A stretch of 37,396 nucleotides of DNA, taken from IMG/VR virus record IMGVR_UViG_3300042868_001989, positions 1 to 37,396 of that record; one strand, given 5' to 3'. A program made the translations under genes and the position numbers. The DNA is from a virus. The notes beneath the pieces were generated by a model. The model made no database searches and was not told the DNA's origin. It saw nothing but the letters and a program-made list of their open reading frames with translations. This document shows positions 15,655-22,137 of this stretch, one piece after another; the first letter of the stretch is position 1, and each line of letters opens with the position of its first letter.

Positions 15655-16057
15655 CAAATCTTCATTCGATTTAGACTTTGGATACGGACGCAAGGGCGAG
15701 CAGTTAGTAGATGAGTTGCTTACTGGTGGACGTACTGTCGAAGTTAAGCGCGACCGCAAGTGGGCTAAGACTAACAACCTATACATTGAGACTGAGTGTT
15801 TCTTCAAGAAGATTGAGGACTGGGCACCATCAGGGTTAGGTGTGACTGAGGCTTCTTACTGGGCGTTCGTGCTTGAAGAGAGCACACTCATTGTCCCAAC
15901 AGATGCATTGCGCTATGCAGTCAAAGAGTTTGGTAGAGAGATTACGTGTAACATTCCACCTAATTTGTCTAAGGGATTCTTGATTACAGTAGATGATTTA
16001 ATGTCAGCGACACGACTATACAAGAAAGCAAAGGCAAATGAACTGGCAACAAATTGA
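15647..16057 (+). CDS. Small PD-(D/E)XK-like nuclease, 136 aa
   Basis: Start chosen at ATG 15647, which overlaps the previous stop; a longer frame from 15605 lies inside the Nmad1 gene. GRKGEQLVDELL (E18, D22) followed by TVEVKRDRKW (E32, K34) is the E-xn-D/E-x-K pattern of small restriction-like nucleases. Its partner strand YWAFVLEESTLIVPTDAL is also typical. Role in recombination or host DNA breakdown is inferred. It overlaps the sigma-like gene by 20 bases. Confidence 0.7.
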   Translation: MTNKSSFDLDFGYGRKGEQLVDELLTGGRTVEVKRDRKWAKTNNLYIETECFFKKIEDWAPSGLGVTEASYWAFVLEESTLIVPTDALRYAVKEFGREITCNIPPNLSKGFLITVDDLMSATRLYKKAKANELATN

Positions 16058-16730
16058 GCCGTGGGAATATGTAATCACGGCAGTAGCCTCTGAGTATCAT
16101 CGCAAGTTTGACATGGTTGAACTTGAAGATATCAAGCAGAGTCTATATGAGTGGTTTGCTAAGCACCCTAACAAGGTAGCTGAGTGGGAGAAGATAGGTA
16201 ACAAGGATGCAAAGAACCTTATCTATCGTAGCCTTCGCAACCATGCATTAGATTACTGTCAGAAGTGGAAGGCAAAGTCAGTTGGTTATGATGTGTCTGA
16301 CTTGTATTACTATGAGGCAGATGTTGTAGAAGCACTGCTCCCTGCTGTGTTACGTAACGAGTATGGTGTCACTCATAAGTTAAACTTAGGCAGACCAGGG
16401 CGTCCAAGCGCCCCATCAGAAGGTGGAAACTTATCTGTCATGATGATGGAGATAGACTCCGCATACTGGAAGTTAAGTAAAGAGGATAGAAAGATACTCT
16501 TCTTCCGATATGCAGAGTCTATGGACTACAAAGAGATAAGCAATTACTTATCACTAGGTAGTGATGACGCAGCACGCATGAGAGGTAACAGAGCTATCAA
16601 GCGACTGGTCAATAAGTTGGGTGGCTTTAAGCCGTACTACGATACTGATATTACGGAGCCCACGGAAACAGAGCCATCAGAAGACTCATCATACCAAGAA
16701 TTAGGTACACCAATAGAGTCAGAGCAGTAA
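16038..16730 (+). CDS. Sigma-factor-like transcription regulator, 230 aa
   Basis: The N-terminal half is helical with aromatic residues (about 15-80), resembling a sigma region 2. Residues about 145-195 form a region-4-like helix-turn-helix (KEDRKILFFRYAESMDYKEI, then AARMRGNRAIKRLVNKLGG). The C-terminal 30 residues are acidic and disordered. It ends the replication operon, a good place for a switch to late transcription. Region assignments come from pattern only. It could also be a non-sigma HTH regulator. Confidence 0.65.
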   Translation: MNWQQIEPWEYVITAVASEYHRKFDMVELEDIKQSLYEWFAKHPNKVAEWEKIGNKDAKNLIYRSLRNHALDYCQKWKAKSVGYDVSDLYYYEADVVEALLPAVLRNEYGVTHKLNLGRPGRPSAPSEGGNLSVMMMEIDSAYWKLSKEDRKILFFRYAESMDYKEISNYLSLGSDDAARMRGNRAIKRLVNKLGGFKPYYDTDITEPTETEPSEDSSYQELGTPIESEQ

Positions 16731-16753
16731 GGAACACTACTGATATGATTGCA

Positions 16754-16785
16754 AGGGCGCGGAATGAACTCATCTCGCGCTCTTT
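16754..16785. terminator. Terminator between convergent operons
   Basis: Stem AGGGCGCG (16754-16761) / CGCGCTCT (16776-16783) of 8 bp with one G-U pair and a 14-base loop, followed by TTT. The T-run overlaps the stop codon of the last leftward gene, so the hairpin serves the rightward operon and probably also the leftward one. Confidence 0.75.
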
Positions 16786-17005
16786 ACTGGGTATCAGGGT
16801 CAAACTCTCTATCAAAATCAACCTCTGAATCTATCATCTCTTGTATCATGCCCTCTAAGTCCAGCTCTGCTGGGTCAACATGCAATGCTTCCCCATTTAC
16901 ATTGTAGAACTCTTCAATCTCTTTCATGCTAGCGAACTGTAGTTCATCAGACTGTACATCACAGGCTGAACAACCACCGCTATCGCATACTACACAATCA
17001 ACCAT
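16784..17005 (-). CDS. Cysteine-rich acidic protein, 73 aa
   Basis: The start at 17005 is chosen because its ATG overlaps the stop of the upstream 37-aa gene (ATGGTTGA) and has GAAGGG at good distance; an in-frame ATG at 17026 would extend it by seven residues. The N-terminus MVDCVVCDSGGCSACD carries four cysteines in a zinc-ribbon-like cluster. The rest is very acidic and helical. Last gene of the leftward operon. Function unknown. Confidence 0.65.
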   Translation of the reverse strand: MVDCVVCDSGGCSACDVQSDELQFASMKEIEEFYNVNGEALHVDPAELDLEGMIQEMIDSEVDFDREFDPDTQ

Positions 17006-17111
17006 CGTAACACCCTTCACATACATATTTTAATCCCATCACGTATTGGTAATCTAAATGTGTTTTCTCTTCACAGCGCCAGCAAATAAATGTTTCTTCA
17101 CTATCTTCCAT
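16998..17111 (-). CDS. Minimal zinc-ribbon protein, 37 aa
   Basis: A very strong ribosome site (CAGGAGG) lies in the last codons of the upstream gene, four bases before the ATG at 17111. The short product carries two CxxC pairs, CWRC (residues 10-13) and CEGC (31-34), separated by 17 residues, ideal for one zinc. The stop is shared with the start of the next gene. Too small for most gene callers, but the coupling on both sides supports it. Confidence 0.65.
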   Translation of the reverse strand: MEDSEETFICWRCEEKTHLDYQYVMGLKYVCEGCYDG

Positions 17112-17288
17112 TTATCCTCCTGTTGAATAGAATCCACTGCCATTGAACTTGACAGGTGGTGCACTGTACACCCTTACCATTGGCTCATTACAACTGTCGC
17201 AGTAAGGTATGATTTCCTGTTCGGTCATACCCCTACTGATTGTGATAGTGCTTGAGTCAACTTCACACTTGTATTCATAGCTAGCCAT
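17112..17288 (-). CDS. FmdB-like zinc-ribbon protein, 58 aa
   Basis: Starts at ATG 17288, overlapping the upstream stop (ATGGCTAG); a longer frame to 17357 runs into the neighbour. MASYEYKC, then PYCDSCNEPMVRVYSAPPVKFNGSGFY, resembles FmdB/CxxC_CxxC putative regulatory zinc ribbons, with C8 replacing the usual first CxxC pair. Such domains are common in actinobacterial phages with unknown targets. Confidence 0.7.
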   Translation of the reverse strand: MASYEYKCEVDSSTITISRGMTEQEIIPYCDSCNEPMVRVYSAPPVKFNGSGFYSTGG

Positions 17289-17463
17289 TTGCTTCTTCCT
17301 CTCCAGCCCATGGGTCTCTGTACCTGTACTGTCTTTCCATGTCACGATTGATTGCATCTAGCAGAGCACTAGGTATTCTTAGAGTTGGTGGCTCTATCAT
17401 TAATGTTCGATACTCTTCATCGCGCTCGCGCTTCTTAACTATATGATGTAGAAACTCAGTCAT
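17281..17463 (-). CDS. Small helical protein, MxEFLHxxVxxRER family, 60 aa
   Basis: The first 14 residues (MTEFLHHIVKKRER) match those of the 108-aa protein encoded at 18874-19200 (MAEFLHEVVAQRER), so the two share an N-terminal module. The rest is charged and helical. Overlaps of 8 bases with both neighbours show tight coupling. Function unknown. Confidence 0.65.
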   Translation of the reverse strand: MTEFLHHIVKKRERDEEYRTLMIEPPTLRIPSALLDAINRDMERQYRYRDPWAGEEEANG

Positions 17464-17680
17464 CCTCTATCTCCGTTCCTTCTGGTGTTGGTGCTGTTGC
17501 TAGTGTACCACACTCAGCGCACTCCATGTCAAGGAAGTACATGCCAATCTCTCCGTCGTCATCAAAGATAGTCTTGAGATTCCAAATCTCACAACCGCAT
17601 GGGCACACTAGTGTAGGTTCACCGCGTATGTCCATAGCCTGACTGTAATCAGGACGCATTTCTGTTACATGCTTAGCCAT
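17456..17680 (-). CDS. Zinc-ribbon protein, 74 aa
   Basis: CPCGC (residues 27-31) and CAEC (54-57) form a zinc ribbon around a central IWNLKTIFDDDGEIGMYFLDM section of beta strands. The C-terminus is acidic. It is coupled to both neighbours by overlapping start and stop codons. A nucleic-acid or polymerase-binding adaptor role is possible but not shown. Confidence 0.7.
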   Translation of the reverse strand: MAKHVTEMRPDYSQAMDIRGEPTLVCPCGCEIWNLKTIFDDDGEIGMYFLDMECAECGTLATAPTPEGTEIEDD

Positions 17681-17870
17681 TTTGTAACGCTCTCATTCTA
17701 TTCGTAAGGATAATAACTGGTTCGACTGCATTAGCGCAGTCAATTGGTGTGGCGTGAAAGTATTGTTCTGCTTTATGAGTCACACCCCAACCTTTCTTGT
17801 TGCTTAACACAATCTTAACTTCTCCCGTTACCTCTTTGTTACACGAGTTACACATAATCTTTTCTCCCAT
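17673..17870 (-). CDS. Small CxxC protein, 65 aa
   Basis: An N-terminal CNSC (residues 7-10) and a further cysteine at about 49 (PIDCANA), plus His residues near 32 and 39, could form a zinc site. The remainder has beta strands and a basic end. ATG overlaps the upstream stop (TAATG). Function unknown. Confidence 0.65.
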   Translation of the reverse strand: MGEKIMCNSCNKEVTGEVKIVLSNKKGWGVTHKAEQYFHATPIDCANAVEPVIILTNRMRALQNG

Positions 17871-18262
17871 TAGTAGTTACCATTCCTTTTCCAATGAGTC
17901 CATGCATCGCATGGTGTGCCGTATCTGTAGAAAATGTAATCAAGCCCACGTTCTATCTGTCGTGGTGCTGGTGTGTCAGGGTCAAGCCCCAACAGTTGTG
18001 GAATCCCACCCGCGTGCTTCCCCATTACACGGATAGGATTGAAGGCATCAGGATTCCATGCGGATTCCTTACCCCACAATCTGTTGAGACATGACACCTG
18101 ATTATCTTTCCACTCGTTGAGCTTGTCTCTAGCGTATGCCTTGCTATCAACGACATTCCATTCTACGCGCACGCCTTTGTCTGTTGTGTCCGTGGCAGGT
18201 TTTGAATTGTCTGTTACTAGCAGTGCAATCACTACGAGTAGTAAGAAAGTTAATGATTTCAT
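17870..18262 (-). CDS. Exported lysozyme-like (SLT fold) protein, 130 aa
   Basis: An N-terminal hydrophobic segment (residues 3-16, LTFLLLVVIALLVT) after a lysine is a signal peptide or membrane anchor. The body has the lytic transglycosylase-like pattern: CLNRLWGKESAWNP with likely catalytic E66, GGIPQLLGL, and IERGLDYIFYRYGTPCDAW at the end. C58 and C118 could form a disulfide outside the cell. It lies in the leftward operon, away from the lysis cassette. It may loosen the wall, modify it against superinfection, or assist lysis. Confidence 0.75.
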   Translation of the reverse strand: MKSLTFLLLVVIALLVTDNSKPATDTTDKGVRVEWNVVDSKAYARDKLNEWKDNQVSCLNRLWGKESAWNPDAFNPIRVMGKHAGGIPQLLGLDPDTPAPRQIERGLDYIFYRYGTPCDAWTHWKRNGNY

Positions 18263-18588
18263 TTAGTGGTTGCCCTTACTCTGTGTGCGAAGTTAATCAT
18301 AGACCTACGATTATTCCATGTTAACGAAACATTCGCAAGTAGGACACGCTCACCAGGTAGAGTGCCTCCCCAAATACCATTGTCTAAGTTCTCTCGTTTC
18401 ATACCCTCAGCAAAGCATTCTGCTTTGACAGGGCATGCGTTGCAGATAGATAGCGCAGTCTTTACATTAGCGATACGTTGCTTGTACTCTGGACTATTTT
18501 CATTGACACGATTGTTCTCGATGTCGCTGTCAATAGACTCGCTGAACCATAGGTCAGGGTTCTCATGACCTGTGCATAGACCTTGCAT
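18259..18588 (-). CDS. WhiB-family iron-sulfur transcription regulator, 109 aa
   Basis: All four WhiB cysteines are present: C5, C49, C52 and C58 with CNACPVKAEC spacing, followed by the GIWGG turn (71-75) and the basic C-terminus (WNNRRSMINFAHRVRATTK). WhiB proteins occur only in Actinobacteria and their phages, bind a 4Fe-4S cluster and act on the main sigma factor. AGGAG precedes the ATG. It probably redirects or blocks host transcription. Confidence 0.92.
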   Translation of the reverse strand: MQGLCTGHENPDLWFSESIDSDIENNRVNENSPEYKQRIANVKTALSICNACPVKAECFAEGMKRENLDNGIWGGTLPGERVLLANVSLTWNNRRSMINFAHRVRATTK

Positions 18589-18598
18589 ACTCTATCTC

Positions 18599-18706
18599 CT
18601 ATCTCTCTAGTGCTATCTCTGTCATCTCGTCGAATTCTTCGTCGAGTTCTTCCTCATCATCGTATCCTAATGCTACGTCGTCGTCAAGTGGTGGTTCATA
18701 ACTCAT
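18599..18706 (-). CDS. Very acidic mini-protein, 35 aa
   Basis: ATG at 18706 follows GGAGAC and runs 35 codons to TAG. Half of the residues are Asp or Glu (LDDDV, YDDEEELDEEFDEM). Small highly acidic phage proteins often mimic DNA or bind host enzymes. Supported by the ribosome site and tight spacing (9 bases after the upstream stop), not by a family. Confidence 0.55.
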   Translation of the reverse strand: MSYEPPLDDDVALGYDDEEELDEEFDEMTEIALER

Positions 18707-18715
18707 GTTGTCTCC

Positions 18716-18877
18716 TTAGTGTAGTGCTGGTGCATAGATTGGGTAAGACTCGAAGTTAATTAACTTAGAACCAAACTCTAAAGCTTCGTCTGCTGTACTA
18801 AATGTACCATAGATTACCTTGCCGTCTGTGTCTGTCTCTGTGATAGTCACATACCCTATCGGTACTTGCTCGCTCAT
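18716..18877 (-). CDS. Small alpha/beta protein, 53 aa
   Basis: ATG at 18877 overlaps the upstream stop by ATGA and has AGAGG upstream. The layout is a beta hairpin (IGYVTITETDTDGKVIYGTF) and a helix (TADEALEFGSKLI). No family was recognised. Confidence 0.6.
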   Translation of the reverse strand: MSEQVPIGYVTITETDTDGKVIYGTFSTADEALEFGSKLINFESYPIYAPALH

Positions 18878-19200
18878 AGTGTTTCCTCTCTTATTTGTTG
18901 TGTGTGTTCTGACCTACAATCCATGCAGTAATACTTGTATTGTACTGTATTGCTTAGACTAATGTCAAATACCCACCTATGTTCGCAACCAATGGTGCTA
19001 AAGATAGCACGCACTAGTCGCCATGACGGGGTATCCCACCAATCTTGGACATTTCGTATAACTTCAGGCAGATTATAGATAAGGTTACTATAACATGCTG
19101 GTATGTATACGCCACGATAGAGTGGAGCGTACTGTGCAGGGAATACTGGTGATGATTGACGCTCACGTTGAGCAACAACCTCATGTAGAAACTCTGCCAT
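18874..19200 (-). CDS. MxEFLHxxVxxRER protein with C-terminal zinc site, 108 aa
   Basis: Shares its N-terminus with the 60-aa protein at 17281-17463. A middle section rich in Tyr and Trp follows. The C-terminus holds CEHRW and YYCMDC, a zinc-ribbon-like set of three Cys and a His. First gene after an intergenic regulatory region (19201-19318), preceded by GGAG. It heads the distal part of the leftward operon. Function unknown. Confidence 0.65.
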   Translation of the reverse strand: MAEFLHEVVAQRERQSSPVFPAQYAPLYRGVYIPACYSNLIYNLPEVIRNVQDWWDTPSWRLVRAIFSTIGCEHRWVFDISLSNTVQYKYYCMDCRSEHTQQIREETL

Positions 19201-19253
19201 AGTATCTCCAATCTATAAAGTTAAGTGAGCAGTTTATACTCATACTCAGGAGT

Positions 19254-19304
19254 TTTATCTCAGGCATACCTGCACATCAAGGCGCAGGGCTTAGCAGAGA
19301 TAAA
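19254..19304 (-). promoter_or_regulatory. Folded regulatory region with AGGTATGCCT motif
   Basis: An 8-bp inverted repeat TTTATCTC (19254-19261) / GAGATAAA (19297-19304) encloses a CCTGC/GCAGG hairpin and the AGGTATGCCT motif (minus, 19271-19262). A TTGATG with 17-base spacing to TAAAAC, and further -10-like TATAAA and TATAGA elements, lie toward the 18874-19200 gene. Probably an internal promoter, with partial termination of the upstream transcript. Confidence 0.45.
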
Positions 19305-19318
19305 TTATTTAGTTATGT

Positions 19319-19582
19319 TTACGCTTCGAACACTACTTCTGTGTAGCCGTCGAGTCTGTCATGTGTGGTGACTAACCCCTTGCTACCCGTAAGGTGCTTG
19401 TATGTGCCGTTGCCTAGTGATACCCACATAGACTTAGGCTTAAAGCGTGTCTGTGAAGCAAGTGCTTTCACGATAGTACCACGCTTTGGATAGTCGCTTG
19501 ATGTGTCGACTGCGTTGTATGAAATCTCGTCTGCGATAATGCGTAATTCCTCAGCGAGATTTAGAATTGTGTTGTTGGACAT
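19319..19582 (-). CDS. Hypothetical protein, 87 aa
   Basis: The N-terminal helix (ILNLAEELRIIADEISYNA) leads into a compact beta-rich half with KPKSMWVSLGNGTYKHLTG. There are no cysteines or membrane segments. AGAGAGG precedes the ATG. It follows the amidotransferase closely (11 bases) and may be part of that functional unit. Family not recognised. Confidence 0.65.
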   Translation of the reverse strand: MSNNTILNLAEELRIIADEISYNAVDTSSDYPKRGTIVKALASQTRFKPKSMWVSLGNGTYKHLTGSKGLVTTHDRLDGYTEVVFEA

Positions 19583-19593
19583 AGGTTACCTCT

Positions 19594-20403
19594 CTAGTAG
19601 TCGTATAGGAAATTGGCTAGGCTTCTTGTGCTTTGCCAATCTTTGTTCGGTGTGTAACATAGGCAGTCATCTATCATGATAGAACAATCAAAGCATGACT
19701 GGCACATGTTACAGTAGTACGGGTTGTCTGTCAAGTCTGTGGCAGACTCACAGTAGGGGCAGACTTCTAAGTCTACATCTACTGTGTAGTCCCACAGTTT
19801 GTCGTCATAGTTTGTAACTTTGACAGGCTCTAGGTAGGTAGTACGCTTATGACTTTGGTTACTCCACCAGATACCTTCATTGTCCCATGAACCAGCCGAC
19901 TCGTTGAGTAGATACATAGGGTGTTGCGCTGATGGGTCACATGTAATGATAGCAATCTTGCTACCTTTAGCCCAAGTCTCAGCCATTATCCATACGTTAT
20001 CGTCATCAAGTGCGGACACGCCACCAATTCTAGGTAGCGTATCCTCAGCAAAGACACGCGTATCACTACGCTTGTCGGACTTGCCGATACTTATGTCAAG
20101 CACACCATTGTGTGCTAGGTAAGTACGCTCATCATTACCAACCTTAAACGGGTGGCAATTCTGTTCGTTCTTAACACCATGTGTGGCGTATCGTGCGTGC
20201 CACATGGCGTAGCCGTCAGGGAATTGCTTGCGTAATTCCAAGAAGCGTGCAATAGATTTTTTAGCAGACATGCTACGCTCTGAGATAATCCTATCGCCAG
20301 CATGAATAGCAAAGCCAAATCCGTGTGGATTACTACACGCACCAGCGTGTAAGTCTGCTTTGTTTGGTGTGGAGTTTGGCTCGCACACTACAAGTAAGCA
20401 CAT
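19594..20403 (-). CDS. Class II glutamine amidotransferase with C-terminal zinc ribbon, 269 aa
   Basis: Begins Met-Cys, so Met removal gives the N-terminal Cys nucleophile of Ntn-type GATases. Further signature segments are GFGFAIH (28-34), MWHARYATHG (67-76), NCHPF and LAHNGVL (96-102), with SDTRVFAEDTL (113-123) in the expected acidic position. The C-terminus adds CPYC (215-218) and CNMC (231-234), a zinc ribbon. The enzyme releases ammonia from glutamine or acts as a related amidohydrolase. The next gene upstream is an amidoligase, and this pairing is known from other genomes. Likely partners. Confidence 0.85.
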   Translation of the reverse strand: MCLLVVCEPNSTPNKADLHAGACSNPHGFGFAIHAGDRIISERSMSAKKSIARFLELRKQFPDGYAMWHARYATHGVKNEQNCHPFKVGNDERTYLAHNGVLDISIGKSDKRSDTRVFAEDTLPRIGGVSALDDDNVWIMAETWAKGSKIAIITCDPSAQHPMYLLNESAGSWDNEGIWWSNQSHKRTTYLEPVKVTNYDDKLWDYTVDVDLEVCPYCESATDLTDNPYYCNMCQSCFDCSIMIDDCLCYTPNKDWQSTRSLANFLYDY

Positions 20404-20415
20404 AGTATCATCTCC

Positions 20416-21714
20416 CTAAGCGTTAGCAGTTATCTTGTTGTTAATGTCTACCGATTGTATCTTGTCCAACCTAGAGTATAGGTCGGGGTAGAGTCCATTG
20501 TTGGACACTACATAGTCAGCAAACCACTCCCAAGATAGTGCGCCAAGTTTGACATCATCTAGTCGTAGTTCCCTAGTGTATTCTACCATGGCTTGTGCTA
20601 AGTCTAGGGCACTTAACACGCCACTTGTTTTCATTGTGCCTCTAAAGAAGCGCAATTCTATTGTGTGTTTATTCTGTGTATTAACGGCTGAGTATCTCTC
20701 TGTGCTATGTCGGTTGGGATTGCCAACCTTGTGCTTGATAGAGAATACTGGGCGGTCATACTCATCAAAGGTGTACACATCATTAAACCTTGCAAAGCGC
20801 GACTTGCGCCCAGCAAACTTCATCATGTGTGGTGCGTTGTGGTACACAAAGGCTATGAACCTATGCAAGTGTGCGCCACTACTAAATCCGTCACGACTTA
20901 GGTGTATGTGCAGACCACAGGTATCCGTGTCCCACGACCTAGCGTCATAGTCCTTGCGTAGTGTCTCTATGGTATTCCATAGTAGCGTACTATTCTCGCG
21001 GTACTCTTGGTGTGTGTGTGGGTGAGTTACAATCTCGAACCCACTACTAATACTTCCGTCATGCTTTAGGTACGCAGTACCTAGCAAAGCACTAGAAGCA
21101 AATGATGAGGCAGAGTCTACGTTTGGCATCTCCGTCTCTAACTCGAAGCCGAGATACATGTTGCGCTTGCTAGTACCCTTAAAGATAGGTGCTGGCTTGC
21201 ATGAGTAGTCGTGGATAGTACCACTACTACGATAGGCACGGCAACACTTACCCTCTACACTATCGCTCTCACGACAATCGCAAGGGTAATCATTGTGGTA
21301 TGACTCGTCACAATCATCACAGTAATAGCAGTTATCAGAGTAGCAACCCTCACAGTATGGTGTATCACCAACATAGGTCGTGCTCTCTGATGATGACTCG
21401 CAACAATTCTCACAGTAGTAACTGTGGTTCTCGTAGCAATAGTCGCACCATGACTCGTTGTCTACTGTGTGCGTGTCATCATTACGAACCCCGTCATTAC
21501 AACGTTCGCATTGTGTCGCGCAATCCCAGCAGTACCACTCATCAGCAATAAACTCACGACCTCGACCACTAACAGCGTAGACACTCTCACACTCAAAGCA
21601 TAAGAACGCACACTCTTTACAGTAGGCATGTTCGTTGATGATTAACTCATCTCCGTCATCTATCGTGCTACTGCAATCCGTACACACTCTACCCTCTATC
21701 GTTACTTCGTCCAT
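20416..21714 (-). CDS. Amidoligase with N-terminal LIM-like cysteine array, 432 aa
   Basis: The C-terminal 250 residues match the glutamine-synthetase-fold amidoligase family (Amidoligase_2 type): LGFELETE (188-195), HDGSISSGFEIVTHP (218-232), CGLHIHLSR (266-274) and NTQNKHTIELRFFRGT (345-360). Such enzymes form amide bonds using ATP. Residues 10-170 hold about ten CxxC pairs, a LIM-like array likely used for protein or nucleic acid binding. ATG 21714 is chosen because AGAGGGGG lies nine bases upstream; a GTG at 21723 touches that site. It is driven by a consensus promoter 31 bases upstream. Confidence 0.85.
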   Translation of the reverse strand: MDEVTIEGRVCTDCSSTIDDGDELIINEHAYCKECAFLCFECESVYAVSGRGREFIADEWYCWDCATQCERCNDGVRNDDTHTVDNESWCDYCYENHSYYCENCCESSSESTTYVGDTPYCEGCYSDNCYYCDDCDESYHNDYPCDCRESDSVEGKCCRAYRSSGTIHDYSCKPAPIFKGTSKRNMYLGFELETEMPNVDSASSFASSALLGTAYLKHDGSISSGFEIVTHPHTHQEYRENSTLLWNTIETLRKDYDARSWDTDTCGLHIHLSRDGFSSGAHLHRFIAFVYHNAPHMMKFAGRKSRFARFNDVYTFDEYDRPVFSIKHKVGNPNRHSTERYSAVNTQNKHTIELRFFRGTMKTSGVLSALDLAQAMVEYTRELRLDDVKLGALSWEWFADYVVSNNGLYPDLYSRLDKIQSVDINNKITANA

Positions 21715-21744
21715 GTATCTCACCCCCTCTCGTTGTATAGTCGT

Positions 21745-21773
21745 AGTATAACATGGCGTTAAGCCTTTGTCAA
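21745..21773 (-). promoter_or_regulatory. Consensus leftward promoter for amidoligase operon
   Basis: TTGACA (21773-21768), 17-base spacer, TATACT (21750-21745), with TG one base before the -10 (extended -10). It lies at the 3' end of the 62-aa gene. The near-perfect consensus implies strong host sigma70-type expression early in infection. Confidence 0.8.
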
Positions 21774-21947
21774 TTCTTTCGCGTTGTCAATAATTGCGTC
21801 TGCAATCTTAGAGCGCAAGGTCTGAACCTCTAGCACTAGGCTAGGGAAGTCGTTGCGCTTATGGTTATCCTCTTGATGGCGTAGAGCCATGCGGATAACT
21901 TCGACCTCACGTTGAGTAAGGTCTAGCAGTAGGTTATCGTGCGTCAT
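21759..21947 (-). CDS. Small helical protein, 62 aa
   Basis: Mostly charged helix (TQREVEVIRMALRHQEDN; LEVQTLRSKIADAIIDNAKEL), coiled-coil-like. ATG overlaps the upstream membrane protein gene by 14 bases. Its coding end overlaps the amidoligase promoter. The function is not recognised. Confidence 0.6.
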   Translation of the reverse strand: MTHDNLLLDLTQREVEVIRMALRHQEDNHKRNDFPSLVLEVQTLRSKIADAIIDNAKELTKA

Positions 21948-22074
21948 AGTAGCCTTCGTATCTGCGCAATCTGCGCTCTAATACATAGACTCTACGGAAC
22001 GCAATCAGTAGTACCATGTTCACCGATAGCAAGGCTATCATTAGGGCGAACATGTCACTTGTAGATAGTGTCAT
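21934..22074 (-). CDS. Small membrane protein, 46 aa
   Basis: ATG 22074 follows AGAGAGG. Residues about 8-26 (MFALMIALLSVNMVLLIAF) form one membrane helix, followed by an Arg-rich tail (RRVYVLERRLRRYEGYY) that would lie in the cytoplasm. First gene after its own promoter. Function unknown; small early membrane proteins may alter the host envelope. Confidence 0.6.
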   Translation of the reverse strand: MTLSTSDMFALMIALLSVNMVLLIAFRRVYVLERRLRRYEGYYDAR

Positions 22075-22103
22075 GTCTAACCTCTCTTTGTTATGATAAG
22101 ATT

Positions 22104-22132
22104 ACCTTACCATAGGCTTGACGGCTTGTCAA
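22104..22132 (-). promoter_or_regulatory. Leftward promoter with overlapping inverted repeat
   Basis: TTGACA (22132-22127), 17-base spacer, TAAGGT (22109-22104). The -35 lies inside an inverted repeat CTTGAC (22117-22122) / GTCAAG (22128-22133), a likely operator related to the ACTTG-N-CAAGT sites at 22763 and 22862. Confidence 0.7.
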
Positions 22133-22137
22133 GTCGT

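Noticed and set aside
16784-17026. Longer start for the 73-aa cysteine protein at 17026
   Set aside because: Weak ribosome site, and the 17005 start overlaps the upstream 37-aa gene in the usual coupled way.
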